Shown in pieces: positions 22,602 to 36,316 of a DNA stretch of 64,000 bases (position 1 is its first letter; each line of letters opens with the position of its first letter). Source of the stretch: Mauremys mutica (taxonomy: Eukaryota > Chordata > Testudines > Geoemydidae). The notes under the pieces are model-generated. The model worked only from the letters and a program-made list of their open reading frames with translations, was not told where the DNA came from and searched no databases. The stretch lies in assembly GCF_020497125.1 (NCBI RefSeq), contig NC_059075.1, forward strand, positions 57,865,321 through 57,929,320, read 5' to 3'. The position numbers and the translations under genes are program-made.

Positions 22602-23250
22602 TAGGGCCCAACCAAATTCATGGTCCATTTTGGTCAATTTCACCATCATAGGATTTTAAAAATTGTAAATTTCATAATTTCAGCTATTTAAATCTGAAAT
22701 TTCATGGTGTTGTAATTGTAGGGGTTCTGTCCCAAAAAGGAGTTATGGGGGGGGGTCGCAAAATTATTGGGGGGGAGAGGATTGCAGTACTACCACCCTT
22801 ACTTCTGTGCTGCTTCTGGCAGTAGTGTTGTCTTCAGAGCTGGGCAGCTGGAAAGTGGCAGCTGCTGGCCAGGAGCCCAGCTCTGAAGGCAAAGGCAGCG
22901 CAGAAGTAGGGATGGCATGGTAAAGTATTGTCACCCTTACTTCTGCGCTGCTGCTGGCAGGGCACCACCTTCAGAGCTGGGCGCTTGGCCAACAGCCCCC
23001 GCTTTCTGGCCACCCAGCTCTGAAGGCAGCGCAGAAGTAAGGGTAACAATACCGTGACTCCCCTAAAATAACCTTGCAACTCTCTGCAACTCCCTTTCGG
23101 GTCAGGACCCCCAATTTGAGAAATGCTGGTCTCCCCTGTGAAATCTATATAGTATAGGGTAAAAGAACACAAAAGACCAGATTTGACAGGGAGAGACCAG
23201 TTTTCACACACTGTGACTTTTTTTCATGGCCATGCATTTGGTAGGCCCTA
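22602..23250. mobile_element. Non-autonomous hAT element
   Basis: The left end is TAGGGCCCAACCAAATTCAT and the reverse complement of the right end is TAGGGCCTACCAAATGCAT. The flanks are CCAACGAG (22594-22601) and CCAATGGG (23251-23258), an 8-bp duplication with 6 of 8 matches. Inside, about 22795-23050 has CTTACTTCTG-GCTGC blocks in both orientations, with 'GCCCAGCTCTGAAGGC' words forming nested inverted repeats. No transposase. Confidence 0.8.
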
Positions 23251-23258
23251 CCAATGGG

Positions 23259-24017
23259 TAATATATGAGTGGTTCTTTATGTGCTGAATTTTCTTGCTCA
23301 AAAAGGATTTTATTTGCTTAAGAGTAAGTAAACCTGAAATGCTGTTGTTTTCGGCAGTTCAGTAATGAAAGAGAGAAACTCACCTATTGTATCTCTTTGT
23401 CTTATTGGAATTTTAGAGCAGATGGCATCAATAACACAGCTTATTAGACAGAATATTGGCAACATTATCAGTACTAAAATAGCAAGCAGTTCAAATAAGC
23501 CCATATCAGTTAATTCAATAAAGTACATTTTACACCATTTGATATGTTCACTGCATGTCCAGTTTCACAAATCAGCTGGCATTTCACCACTATCCCAAAT
23601 ACTGGATGGACCCATTACTGATATGAAGTTGCTGTTAAGCATATATTTCAGAAAAATAACCACATAATAATGTGTTTCCTAAAACCACCTTGCTGCTCTT
23701 TTATCCACCAAATAAGGCATCAAAGTATAAATTTAAGATGTATTTCACCCCATTATAGAATCTGGCGCCTCAGAAACTCTACGTTGATCCAGGCAACAGA
23801 GAGAGATTCCATGGATAACAAAACCATCATCTTTCATTCTTTTTGAAAAAGAAAAGGCACAGCATTGTTGAGTTTCAATACTTTTGGGAACACAAAAGAT
23901 CTCCTGACTGACTAGTTCATCAGTAGTGCCCGAAAGAGATTGGAATCAATCATGCCCTTCCATTTTGACTGAAACTCACTTTCTTTCTTCCATTTCATTT
24001 ATTTTGTTGGCGTGTAG
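23259..24017. other. RYR3 intron
   Basis: AT-rich intron sequence leading to the S5 exon. Short open frames overlap on both strands at 23310-23667 but have no recognisable content. The acceptor reads GGCGTGTAG. Confidence 0.55.
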
Positions 24018-26259
<2,242 letters not shown>

Positions 26260-26649
26260 GCAGAAGACAAAATATATTCTTCAAGTGTGCATCAGTATGG
26301 ATACCCACTGTAGGTGCACATGCAACCAAGCTTGGAATCTTCTGCATAGCCATGTCATGTGCCTCCTCATGGTCCCATGCGAGGGCATAGAGAGCAGAGT
26401 GGCCTCTGCCCTCCCTCAGTTTCCTCTTATCACCCATGGCAGGGAGACAGAACCTGGACTGTGTCTGATCAGCTCAGCCTTTTGGCTAAGTTTCCAAACT
26501 TTGGTGAAGAAATATTCTTCATTCCTAGTTTTATTTCTATATTATCTTTTTAGCTGTATGATTAAAAAAACAACAAGAAGAGAAGAGAAACAGGAGAATG
26601 CCCTGTACAGCAAGGCAAAGTAGCTTGGCTGTTAAAATCGCAGACTCTA

Positions 26650-27908
26650 AGCCTTGAGGATTTAAACCCTGCGCTTTGTGGGATGTCCCTGATAGACATA
26701 GAAGGGTGTCTCTTCTGCCTCGTGGAAGCTCACATCCCCAATAAATGCTCCTTCTGTTGCTCCTTCTCCTCCCACACTTGGAAATGAAGGGATGCGAGGC
26801 TCAAATACACCTCTTGGAGCAATCCATAAAGGTAGCTTCAGATCCAAGGGAAGAAACAATGTCCCATCCAGAATCAAGGTGGCTCTCTTCTGCAAGTGCT
26901 CCAGCAACCAGGCATACCGCTGGTGACAGAGAGAAGAAGAGATCAAAGAAAGCGGGCAAATCAACACCAGCATCAGGAATCCCGGCACCAGTGGGTACCT
27001 CCTTGGTACTGACCTCTTCAGCATCAGCACTGGGACAGAGGCGCAGAACACTCTGCATCCAATATGTAGTGTTGCTGTGAGCACAGCTCCAAGCGGACAT
27101 TGTGTCCACCCCAGAAGGAGGACTTTTTTCTGGGCAGAGAGCCCTCCCCAGGGAAGCTGGAATGACATCCTGGGGGATATCCTAACAGCACTCATTCCCT
27201 AAAACACTGGCAGTGGATAGGCCTTGCACAACCAGGACAATATCCATATGAGATACCACCATGGCTCTATTGGCCATATTGGGAACCATCATCCTATCTT
27301 CCTTTAGTCCCAGCCTGTCACTTCTCCACAAGGAGAAGGATATATTGGTTTCTATCAGCATTTATAGCGAAGGCCCTCCCTCACTAGAAACAAAAGAGCA
27401 TCAGGGAAAACCAACAGAGCAGCCCAGGGAGTCACTTCCACTTCCCTCTCCACCCAAGTAATCATCCTCTCCTGAGAAGACTATAACCCTGGTGCTGACA
27501 CCAACTGTGGATGACTTTTGGACACTCCAAGAACTCTTGTCTAGAATTGTGGATACCTTAGATACCAAAACAACCATAATCCAAGAGAATAGCCATGAAC
27601 TATTTGACATCTTAAGTTCCCTGGCACCCACAAGAATTGACTTACCTATCAACAAGGGCGTTAGGGACTCTGTGAAGGGTCTCTGGCACACCTCGACCTT
27701 GTTCACTCTGACCTCAAAACAGGTAAAGAAGAGGTACCAAGTACCACCCAAGGGTTCAAGCAGTTCTATGCATATGCTACACCAGAGTCACTCAGGTTCC
27801 ATCAAAGGAATGCCAGAGGACAAGGATCTGAAAAAACGTGACTCTCTTTTCAGCAGGAATACATGCACTTCAGCCTCTGTGCAATTCCATATCATGCCTA
27901 ATACATGA
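26650..27908 (+). pseudogene. DIRS ORF1 remnant
   Basis: Gag-like region of copy 2. Open frames at 26745-27080, 27261-27461 and 27492-27908 succeed each other in different frames. The last reads DDFWTLQELLSRIVDTLD and ELFDILSSLAPTRIDLP. The second part corresponds to ALSSSAPGRVALPFHERV in the minus-strand copy near 58080. Several frameshifts and stops are present. Confidence 0.6.
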
Positions 27909-28059
27909 CAACTGAATGCTTCTTCATGATGACGTGGACCTGCCTTACATTATTAGGCCATATGCCCTGTATCCATATATGACACCATTTGATAGACTTC
28001 ACCGAAGGCCTCTACAGCTTTGGCTCAGGTCAGTCTATTCCCCAGTATAGCATCAAGAG

Positions 28060-28700
28060 AGCAAAACAGTTGTCATTCCCTCTTGCCTCCTTGGGGAACT
28101 GTTATGGTGGCTACACCCCAACCTCAAGAAAGGAGCAGCATTCAAGACCCTGTTGCCATCTGGAATGCTAGTCATGGACACTTCTGGAACAGGATGGGGT
28201 GCCCACTTTGACCATCTACAGATACAAGGGACATGGTCCCCAGAAGCCATGAGGCTACATATAAGTGTTTTAGACCTTCGGGACATCAAACTGGCATATA
28301 TGACATTACTCCTGGTCCTATGGCACATGATAGTACAGGTGTTTTTGGACAACACAAAGAGGTGCTTGTTCTTCCCCCTCCCCCTGTGTAGGGAGGCAAT
28401 CAAATTGTGGAACTGGTGCTGCACCTTGATAGCCCTGCATCTGCTGGGAACCAGAAACAGCTAGGCAGATTTCCTGAGCAAGCAATCTGTCATCAACCAG
28501 GAGTGGCCTCTGCTGGGGTTCATCACCAAATGGACATTTATTCCAGTAGGAGGAAATCCAGTAATAGACCTGTTTGCCACTAGAGACAATGTGAAGTGCC
28601 TCAACTTTTGTGCCTGGGGTCCCTACTACAGTGGAATGAAGAATTGCTATACCTTTTCCACCAATCCCACTACCCCCCAACATGATCACCAAAGAAACTA
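28060..28700 (+). pseudogene. DIRS RNase H remnant
   Basis: The frame from 28153 to 28464 reads VMDTSGTGWGAHFDHLQIQG and VFLDNTKRCLF, the counterpart of TMDTSSLGWGAHLADLRIQG in copy 1. It continues past a TAG (ADFLSKQSVINQEW, then NPVIDLFATRDN). The upstream words LASLGN and NLKKGAAFKTLLPSG match the usual lead-in to RNase H in this group, but no YLDD box or other RT palm motif precedes it. Confidence 0.7.
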
Positions 28701-28859
28701 GTCCAGACATCCTCAGCACCCTACTGGCCAAGACAGGTATGGCTGACAGACTTGCTATACATGTCAGTATAGCCCTTAATCAGGCTCCCAGACCTGTTGT
28801 CACAGAACCAGGGACAAATATTACATCCAGCCCCAACTTCTTTACAACGGACAGCCTGG

Positions 28860-30050
28860 ATGTCAGCATGGAAAAGGATTACTCTGTACTTGTGCAGGAC
28901 ATCCTGGCACAAACCAGGAAGCAGTCCATGAGGCAGACTTGCACCTCCAAGTGGAAGAGATTTTCCATATGGGTGACCCAACATGGCCTCGTGCCTGAGC
29001 AAGCCTCAGTACCTTGGATTCCAGATTACATGTTGCAATTGAAAGTCATAACTCAATCAAAGTGCATCTGGCAGTGATGTCAGAGTACTGCTTTTAATTT
29101 TCTCACATCCAGTGGTAATGAAGTTCCTTAAGGGATTGATGCATGCTTCCTCACCGGTAATGGAGCACACTCCAAAATGGAATCTCAACGTCTTCATCCT
29201 GAAGCTGATGGAGCTCCCCTTTGAGCCCCTCACAGGACTGCTTCGTTCATAGGGTTACCAAATAGCAACTGTGAAAAAACGGGACGGGGCGGGGGGGGGT
29301 AATAGGTGCCTATATAAGAAAAAGTCAGAAAAATGGGACTATCCCTTTAAAAATGGAACATCCGGTCACCCTATTCATTCACCACCTGATCCTTAAAATG
29401 TCTTTTACTCATGGCCATCATCTCAGCCAGAAGAGTGAGCAAGCTCACGCCCTCATGGTGGAACACTTGTATACCTCATTTGCAAGGACAAAAAGTTATT
29501 CTGAAACCTGTAGGAAGTTCATCCTCCAAGTAGTGTTTTGAGTTTAACTTAAACCAAATGATCAGTTTACTTGTGTTCTTCCCTAAGCCACATTCCATGC
29601 CTGGGGGAAAAGAAACTGCACACTCTATACATATCCTGTGCTCTGCATTACTACATCAACAGGACTAAATCTTTCAAACCTGTTCATGATGATAGCTGGC
29701 CACTCTACAGGCTACGCTATTTTATTTCAAAGGCTGTCTAAGTGGATAATTCAGTATATCACCCTGTGCTGGCAAATATACCACTCCCGCTGACTATCAA
29801 GGCTCATTTGATGAGGCTGAAACAGCATCCCCTTCTTGTTCCCAAAATGTGCCAACAGCCAGAATCTGTAAGGCTGCTATTTGATGCAATCTGCTCATGT
29901 TTCTGAAGCACTATGCAATGGACTTGGCTGATACATTCAATGCTAGATTAGGTAAAGCAGTACTCCAATCTCTGTTTGACTGACACAACTGGGACACCTC
30001 ACGTCACCATCCTGAAGAGGATATTGCTCACCAGTCCCCTACAGTGGGAT
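28860..30050 (+). pseudogene. DIRS tyrosine recombinase remnant
   Basis: The N-terminal domain is visible in the frame at 28682-29077 (QSMRQTCTSKWKRFSIWVTQ, then VPWIPDYMLQLK), matching ARSMYFAKWKHFSWW of copy 1. Beyond 29080 only scattered pieces survive, and a hAT MITE interrupts it at 29250-29373. The catalytic boxes cannot be read. Confidence 0.6.
29250..29373. mobile_element. 124-bp hAT MITE
   Basis: The ends TAGGGTTACCAAA and the reverse complement of CCGGTCACCCTA form the terminal repeats. The flanks TTCGTTCA (29242-29249) and TTCATTCA (29374-29381) are an 8-bp duplication with one mismatch. It sits in the DIRS recombinase region. Its ends resemble those of the larger hAT element at 55045 (TAGGGTTGCCA). 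Confidence 0.8.
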
Positions 30051-30445
30051 CCACTGTGAAACATGCTCGAAGACGACAGAACAGTTACTCACTATACAGT
30101 AACTGTTGTTCTTCAAGATGCTGTAGTCTGTGTGGATGCCATAACCTGCCCTCCATCCCCACTTTCAGAGTTCCCAACTAACATGGGCTCAACTTGCCAG
30201 GGAACTGAGGGAGGGTCAAGACCATTCTCCCCTTTATGCCCTGGCATGGGAGCACGAGGAAGCACAGTGACCCCCAACGGACACTGCTGTGCAAAAAATT
30301 CTGAGCTCACACATATGAGCACGTACAGCTGTCTACAACATTTCAAAGAACCACAGTTACCGTAGGGTAAATAACCATTCTTTATTCAATACTGGCCATC
30401 TTAAATACTTGTTTTTTGACCAGTGTAACTTTCCCTTCTTTCTAG

Positions 30446-32099
<1,654 letters not shown>

Positions 32100-32720
32100 G
32101 GCCAGACACTATGGTCCCATAGAATACTCAGACCTTTACGTTTTATATGCATTTGTGTGTTCCTGGCTCATTGGGTGGAATCTGGAATTACTAGGGGGGT
32201 GAGGAATGCAAAAATCCCAAGACTGGTTGTGCAGAAGCCCAGCCTTTGAAAGTTTACTCAAGGAAGAAAGGGGCAGCAACTGGTTTTACCTGTTTCAGGA
32301 GGCCTGGAGATTTTTTTTGAGTATAAAGGCTGAGTTTGAACTGACTGATGGAAGGGTCCTTAGGCTACAAATTGCCCCGAGCTGACACTCAAGAGAGGCA
32401 AACTCTTAGAGTAGGGTTTGAAAGACTTTGGTACCTATCAATCAGGGATTTGGGGGCCAGAGCAGGTGTGCTGGTAAGCTTAAATATGTCTTTAGGTCCC
32501 TCTATTGTTTTCTCTGTAAGACTTTTATCCTAAAATAAATATTCTCTGCTTTAAAAGAGCTGTTTGATTACTTGTAACTGCTGGCCTACACTGTTCATAG
32601 CTTTGAGAGAAAGCAAAGCACAGGTGCTGGACTTTTATGTCAGCCCTACTGGTGGGTTGCAGGGAGCCTGAAGCCCAAACCCCTGCTCAGGAGAGGAGAT
32701 AAAGTCCCTGCCCAGAGATA
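32100..32720 (+). mobile_element. Candidate LTR fragment
   Basis: A TATA-like GAGTATAAAGG (near 32319) is followed about 210 bp later by a poly(A) signal AATAAATATTC (near 32536), with CTGCTTTAAAAGAGCTG and CTGCTGGCCTACACTG directly downstream. This U3-R-U5 order and the wording are typical of vertebrate retroviral-type LTRs. I could not define the TG...CA ends or a target duplication, so the limits are rough. No internal genes accompany it. Confidence 0.45.
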
Positions 32721-33015
32721 AGTGAGGGCATTCCTTGAGCAGATTACCACAAAACTGTGGCAATATAAAGGTTTACATTTCAATTATGAGTTCCTACAGC
32801 AAGTGCAATGCAAATAATGTTAGATCCTGTGCTATCTGCACAACTTGGATTGTTCTACCTACAGGCACCATCATGCCAAGGCAACTGGAGTCTATGCTAT
32901 CTGGTGTGCTGTCCTTTTGATGAAGCCTAAAACAGCTACTTCTCCCCGACTCCATAGCTTCTAAAATTAATACTGATAGGTTTGACACATTACATCTTTT
33001 CATTTAAAACAACAG

Positions 33016-33080
33016 GTCTGATTATTGATGCCTTTGGTGAATTAAGAGATCAGCAAGAACAAGTGAGAGAAGATATGGAG
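33016..33080 (+). CDS. RYR3: RYR3 exon: cytosolic extension of S6
   Basis: Begins after AACAACAG and ends at TGGAG|GTAGAG. The first two bases complete a split Gly codon, and it then reads [19 protein letters not shown]. This is the helix that extends S6 into the cytosol and carries the gating and ATP/calcium-sensing contacts known for the family. QVRED, rather than QVKED, is as in RYR3. Intact. Confidence 0.97.
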
Positions 33081-33189
33081 GTAGAGCAACCATATTACAT
33101 TCTGTACTGCTTCATGTTATATCTTAACTAATGATAAGAACCTAGATTAATGTGTTAAGAATGTGCTAAAATCTTAATTTTCTTTCTAG

Positions 33190-33290
33190 ACCAAATGTTT
33201 CATTTGTGGGATTGGTAATGACTATTTTGACACGACCCCACATGGTTTTGAAATGCATACTTTACAAGAGCACAACTTGGCAAACTATCT
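33190..33290 (+). CDS. RYR3: RYR3 exon: C-terminal zinc-binding domain
   Basis: The exon lies between TTTCTAG and GTGAGT and is separated from the previous exon by only 109 bp. [15 protein letters not shown] supplies the two zinc cysteines (C-x-x-C). [15 protein letters not shown] supplies the two histidines. Together they form the zinc finger of the C-terminal domain that clamps S6. FEMH in place of the more usual FETH is a mild substitution that leaves the His intact. The last codon is split (CT|C). Confidence 0.97.
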
Positions 33291-33766
33291 GTGAGTATAT
33301 TTTTGTTACGGTTTATTCCCAATGTTATGTTAGTTGAAGATCACCCTCTGGAGGCTTTCAGTTCAAGAATAGTATGCTTGAAATGCATGTATCTGAACAG
33401 CCCTGCTGTTGTGGCCCACACAATTTAAGAACATCTCAGAGAACAAAGAACAAACATTTGATAAGGTCTGGCTCTTCCCCTCCCCCCTTTAAACAAAAAC
33501 AAAACAGTGGGACCCACTTAAAATAACTCTTCTCACTGAGTGTTAGTAAAGGTAGAAGCCCATTAGCAAGAATGGAGCTACTGTTCAGCCAAGGAGGAGT
33601 CCACACCACTATGATTTTTGGCCCGTTAAGTTAGGCAGTGCTGGTTCCATTCTGAAGCAGATGAATACGATACAGCATCAAAAAAGGAGATCTTTTAATT
33701 TAGGGTTATAAAATGTCACATAGAAGCAACAGTAGCTATTCATTGGAAAGGAATCTATAAGAAATA
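33291..33766. other. RYR3 intron
   Basis: Intron sequence before the Penelope fragment. No gene or element recognised. Confidence 0.55.
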
Positions 33767-34575
33767 GAACAGGAGTACTTGTGGCACCTTAGAGACTAAC
33801 AAATTTATTTGAGCATAAGCTTTCGTGTGCTACAGCCCACTTCACTGGACGCATGTAGTGGAAAATACAGTAGGAAGACACACACACACACACACACGTT
33901 AAGATGAGCTATTATCAGCAGGAGAGAAAAAGAGCTGTTTGTAGTGGTAATGAAAATGGCTGATTTCCAGCAATTGACAAGGAGATGTAAGGAACTGGTG
34001 GGGAGATAAGCATAGGGAAATAGTTTTATTTTATATAATGGTCCATCCACTCCCAGTCTTTATTCGAGCCTAGTTTGATGGTGTCCAATTTGCAAATTAA
34101 TTCCAATTCAGCAGTCTCTCATTGGAGTCTGTTTTTGAAGTTTTTTTGTTGTAATATTGCAACTTTTAGGTCTGTAATCGAGTGGCCAGGGAGATTGAAG
34201 TGTTCTCCAACTGGTTTTTGAATGTTATAATTCTTGATGTCTGATTTGTGTCCATTTATTCTTTTACGTAGACTGTCTGGTTTGGGCCAATGTACATGGC
34301 AGAGGGGCACCGCTGGCACATGATGGCATATATCACATTGGTAGATTTGCAGGTGAATGAGACACTGATGGTGTGGCTGATGTGATTAGGTCCTATGATG
34401 GTATCCCCTGAATAGATATGTGGACAGAGTTGGCAATGGGCTTTGTTGCAAGGATAGGTTCCTGGGTTAGTGTTTTTGTTGTGTGGTGTCTGGTTGCTGG
34501 TGAGTATTTGCTTCAGGTTTGGGGGTTGTCTGTAAGCAAGGACTGGCCTGTTTCCCAAGATCTGTGAGAGTGATG
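33767..34575 (-). mobile_element. Penelope-like element 3' fragment with GIY-YIG endonuclease
   Basis: The minus-strand frames read RPVLAYRQPPNLKQIL, a Cys-rich NPGTYPCNKAHCQLC, then NVIYAIMCQRCPSAMYIG (GIY-YIG core) and, after a frame change near 34290, RINGHKSDIKNYNI and VGEHFNLPGHSITDLKV. This is the C-terminal endonuclease of Penelope-like retroelements. The 3' tail ends near 33767 with AGTCTCTAAGGTGCCACAAG and includes a CA/GT run at about 33878-33897. No RT is present here. The related RT is at 62640-64000. Confidence 0.8.
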
Positions 34576-35252
34576 GATTGTCCTAAGAAATAGATTAACT
34601 ATCGGTCCGATCCTGTAGTTCTGCACTGAAATTGCCTTTGCTAATTATTAAGTAGAGTAGCCTAAATAGCCTCACAAATAACTGCAATTTCCAAAATAGT
34701 TGAGCCAATGCATGCAGTTTAAGCTATTAGGGCCCAAATGTCCAAAGAGAGGCTTATAAGTGACTGGTCCCTACTACCCACATTAGCAAATGCTCACAAA
34801 GAAGAGAAGGTAGGAAGGAAAAAAATGTGCCAACAGCAAGAGAGGAACTGAATGGCATGAGATGGCAGTCCTTGGTCCTGGTGTTGACATGTGGCACCCG
34901 ATTGTAGAGTGTACATGCCCCCAAGAGCCTAAAGTGCATTGGAATATTCTAGGTACTCACATGGCAGCAGACTGTGTATATTAGGAGAACTTGCCTTAGG
35001 AATAAATAACCTTATTTCTTTGGTTGGACAAACTCCCGCTGACTTCAGTAGTTTTACCCATGTACAGATTGCAGACTTGGACCCTCTCGCTTGCATTAGA
35101 TCACTGGATTTGACATAAGCATTGCTTAATGATTTCTGGTTTATAGTCAACTAAGTTTTTCAATTTCCTTAACTGTATAAAGAGGCTAATTAATCTCCCT
35201 TCATACAAATAAACAAGGACCTGTTTGTATTCTGGTTTTATGCAGATAGTAA
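34576..35252. other. RYR3 intron
   Basis: No gene and no element with clear ends recognised. Confidence 0.5.
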
Positions 35253-35482
35253 GGCCTGGTCTACATTAAAAATTAGATCGAACCAGCTATGTTGCTCATG
35301 GGTGTGAAAAATCCACACCTCTCGGCAGTGTAGTTAAGCTGATCTAACCCACGGTGTAACCCACACCACTAGGTTGCTGTAAGAATTCTTCCATTTACTT
35401 AGCTACCACCTCTCAGGGAGGTCGTGCTTACATTGCAGTGCTACAGCTATGCCACTGTAGCATTTCAAGTATAGACAAGACC
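35253..35482. mobile_element. Harbinger-type MITE, TAA duplication
   Basis: Ends GGCCTGGTCTACATTA and the reverse complement GGTCTTGTCTATACTT. TAA flanks both sides (35250-35252 and 35483-35485). 230 bp, no coding capacity. The termini closely match the right terminus of the autonomous-type Harbinger at 48398 (GGCCTGGTCTACACTA). Confidence 0.85.
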
Positions 35483-35488
35483 TAAATC

Positions 35489-36316
35489 TGAGGGTATGGC
35501 TACACTTACAAATCTGCAGTGCTGGTAGTTGCAGCGCTGGTCGTCCAGCTGTGCAGGGCCAGCGCTGGTGTGTGGCCACACTCACAGCTACCAGCGCTGG
35601 TGTGTGGCCACATTTGCAGCATTTGCAGCGCTGTTGGGAGTGATGCATTATGGGCAGCTATCCCAGCATTCAAGTGGCAGCAACGGTGCTTTTCAAAAGA
35701 GGGGGGTGGAGTGGGGCGTAGTGTGACAGGGAGCGGGGGAGAGAGAGAGTGGATTTTTGGAGCCAACACTGTGTGTTAGCTTCCTGACTTGAAAAATCAG
35801 AACATGTTCCCGATCCCTTAACTCTTAACTGCAAACAGCCTGCAGCCAACACGACTCCCTTTCTCCCCTCTGCCCCCGCTGTTTCTGTCAAACCTACACT
35901 CACTCCCTGCCTGCCTCATTATCTCATTTGATTGTTCACAGATTGATCACAGCAAACAGGAGCTGTGTTTGTAGATAAACTGCTCCGAGATCAACGGAGC
36001 TACGGAGCTCGGAGTTCACAACAAAACAAAGAGAGGCTGCATAACAAAACAAAGAGAGTAATTTATAAAAGCATTCTGGGATACATCCTTATACCCTGGA
36101 GGCCAATCACAGTGCTGGTGTGTGGCCACACTTGATGACCAGCGCTGCAGCACCAGCGCTGGAATCCTTATTCCCCATGCTGAGTGAGGTGTACGGCCAG
36201 CGCTGCAGCCAGGGAGTTGCAGCGCTGGAAGTGCCCTGCAGGTGTGGCCACTTACTAATTGCAGCGCTGGTGGAGGCTTTCCAGCGCTGCAACTCGCCAG
36301 TGTAGCCATACCCTCA
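35489..36316. mobile_element. 828-bp element with perfect 18-bp terminal inverted repeats
   Basis: TGAGGGTATGGCTACACT at 35489 recurs as its exact reverse complement ending at 36316. Both ends continue into repeated CAGCGCTG palindromic words: about eight GCAGCGCTGG or CCAGCGCTG copies cluster at 35517-35640 and 36128-36300. The centre is unique. A matching target duplication is not visible, so the superfamily is open. The end style suggests Harbinger or hAT relatives. It lies only 3 bp beyond the TAA of the previous MITE. No protein. Confidence 0.75.

Larger units (their letters stand above)
26260..30373 (+). mobile_element. DIRS-type retrotransposon, copy 2 (RT core deleted)
   Basis: A second, more diverged member of the DIRS group, lying between the S5 exon and the pore/S6 exon. 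The leader begins near 26260. The ORF1 region runs from about 26650 to 27910. RNase H and the following connection lie at about 28060-28680, and tyrosine-recombinase remnants at about 28860-30050. The terminal inverted-repeat region is at 30081-30373 (CAGTTACTCACTATACAG, recurring inverted as ACCACAGTTACCGTAGGG). The reverse transcriptase palm expected between ORF1 and RNase H is absent. A 124-bp hAT MITE has inserted in the recombinase region. Confidence 0.75.

Noticed and set aside
26470..26510. U2 snRNA-like words (CAGCCTTTTGGCTAAG)
   Set aside because: Only about 16 bases match the 5' end of U2. The following conserved region is absent, and the site lies in the leader of DIRS copy 2.
33878..33897. 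CA/GT run considered as a possible CRISPR-like or regulatory repeat
   Set aside because: It is a plain dinucleotide microsatellite inside the Penelope 3' tail. No array of spaced repeats exists in the window.
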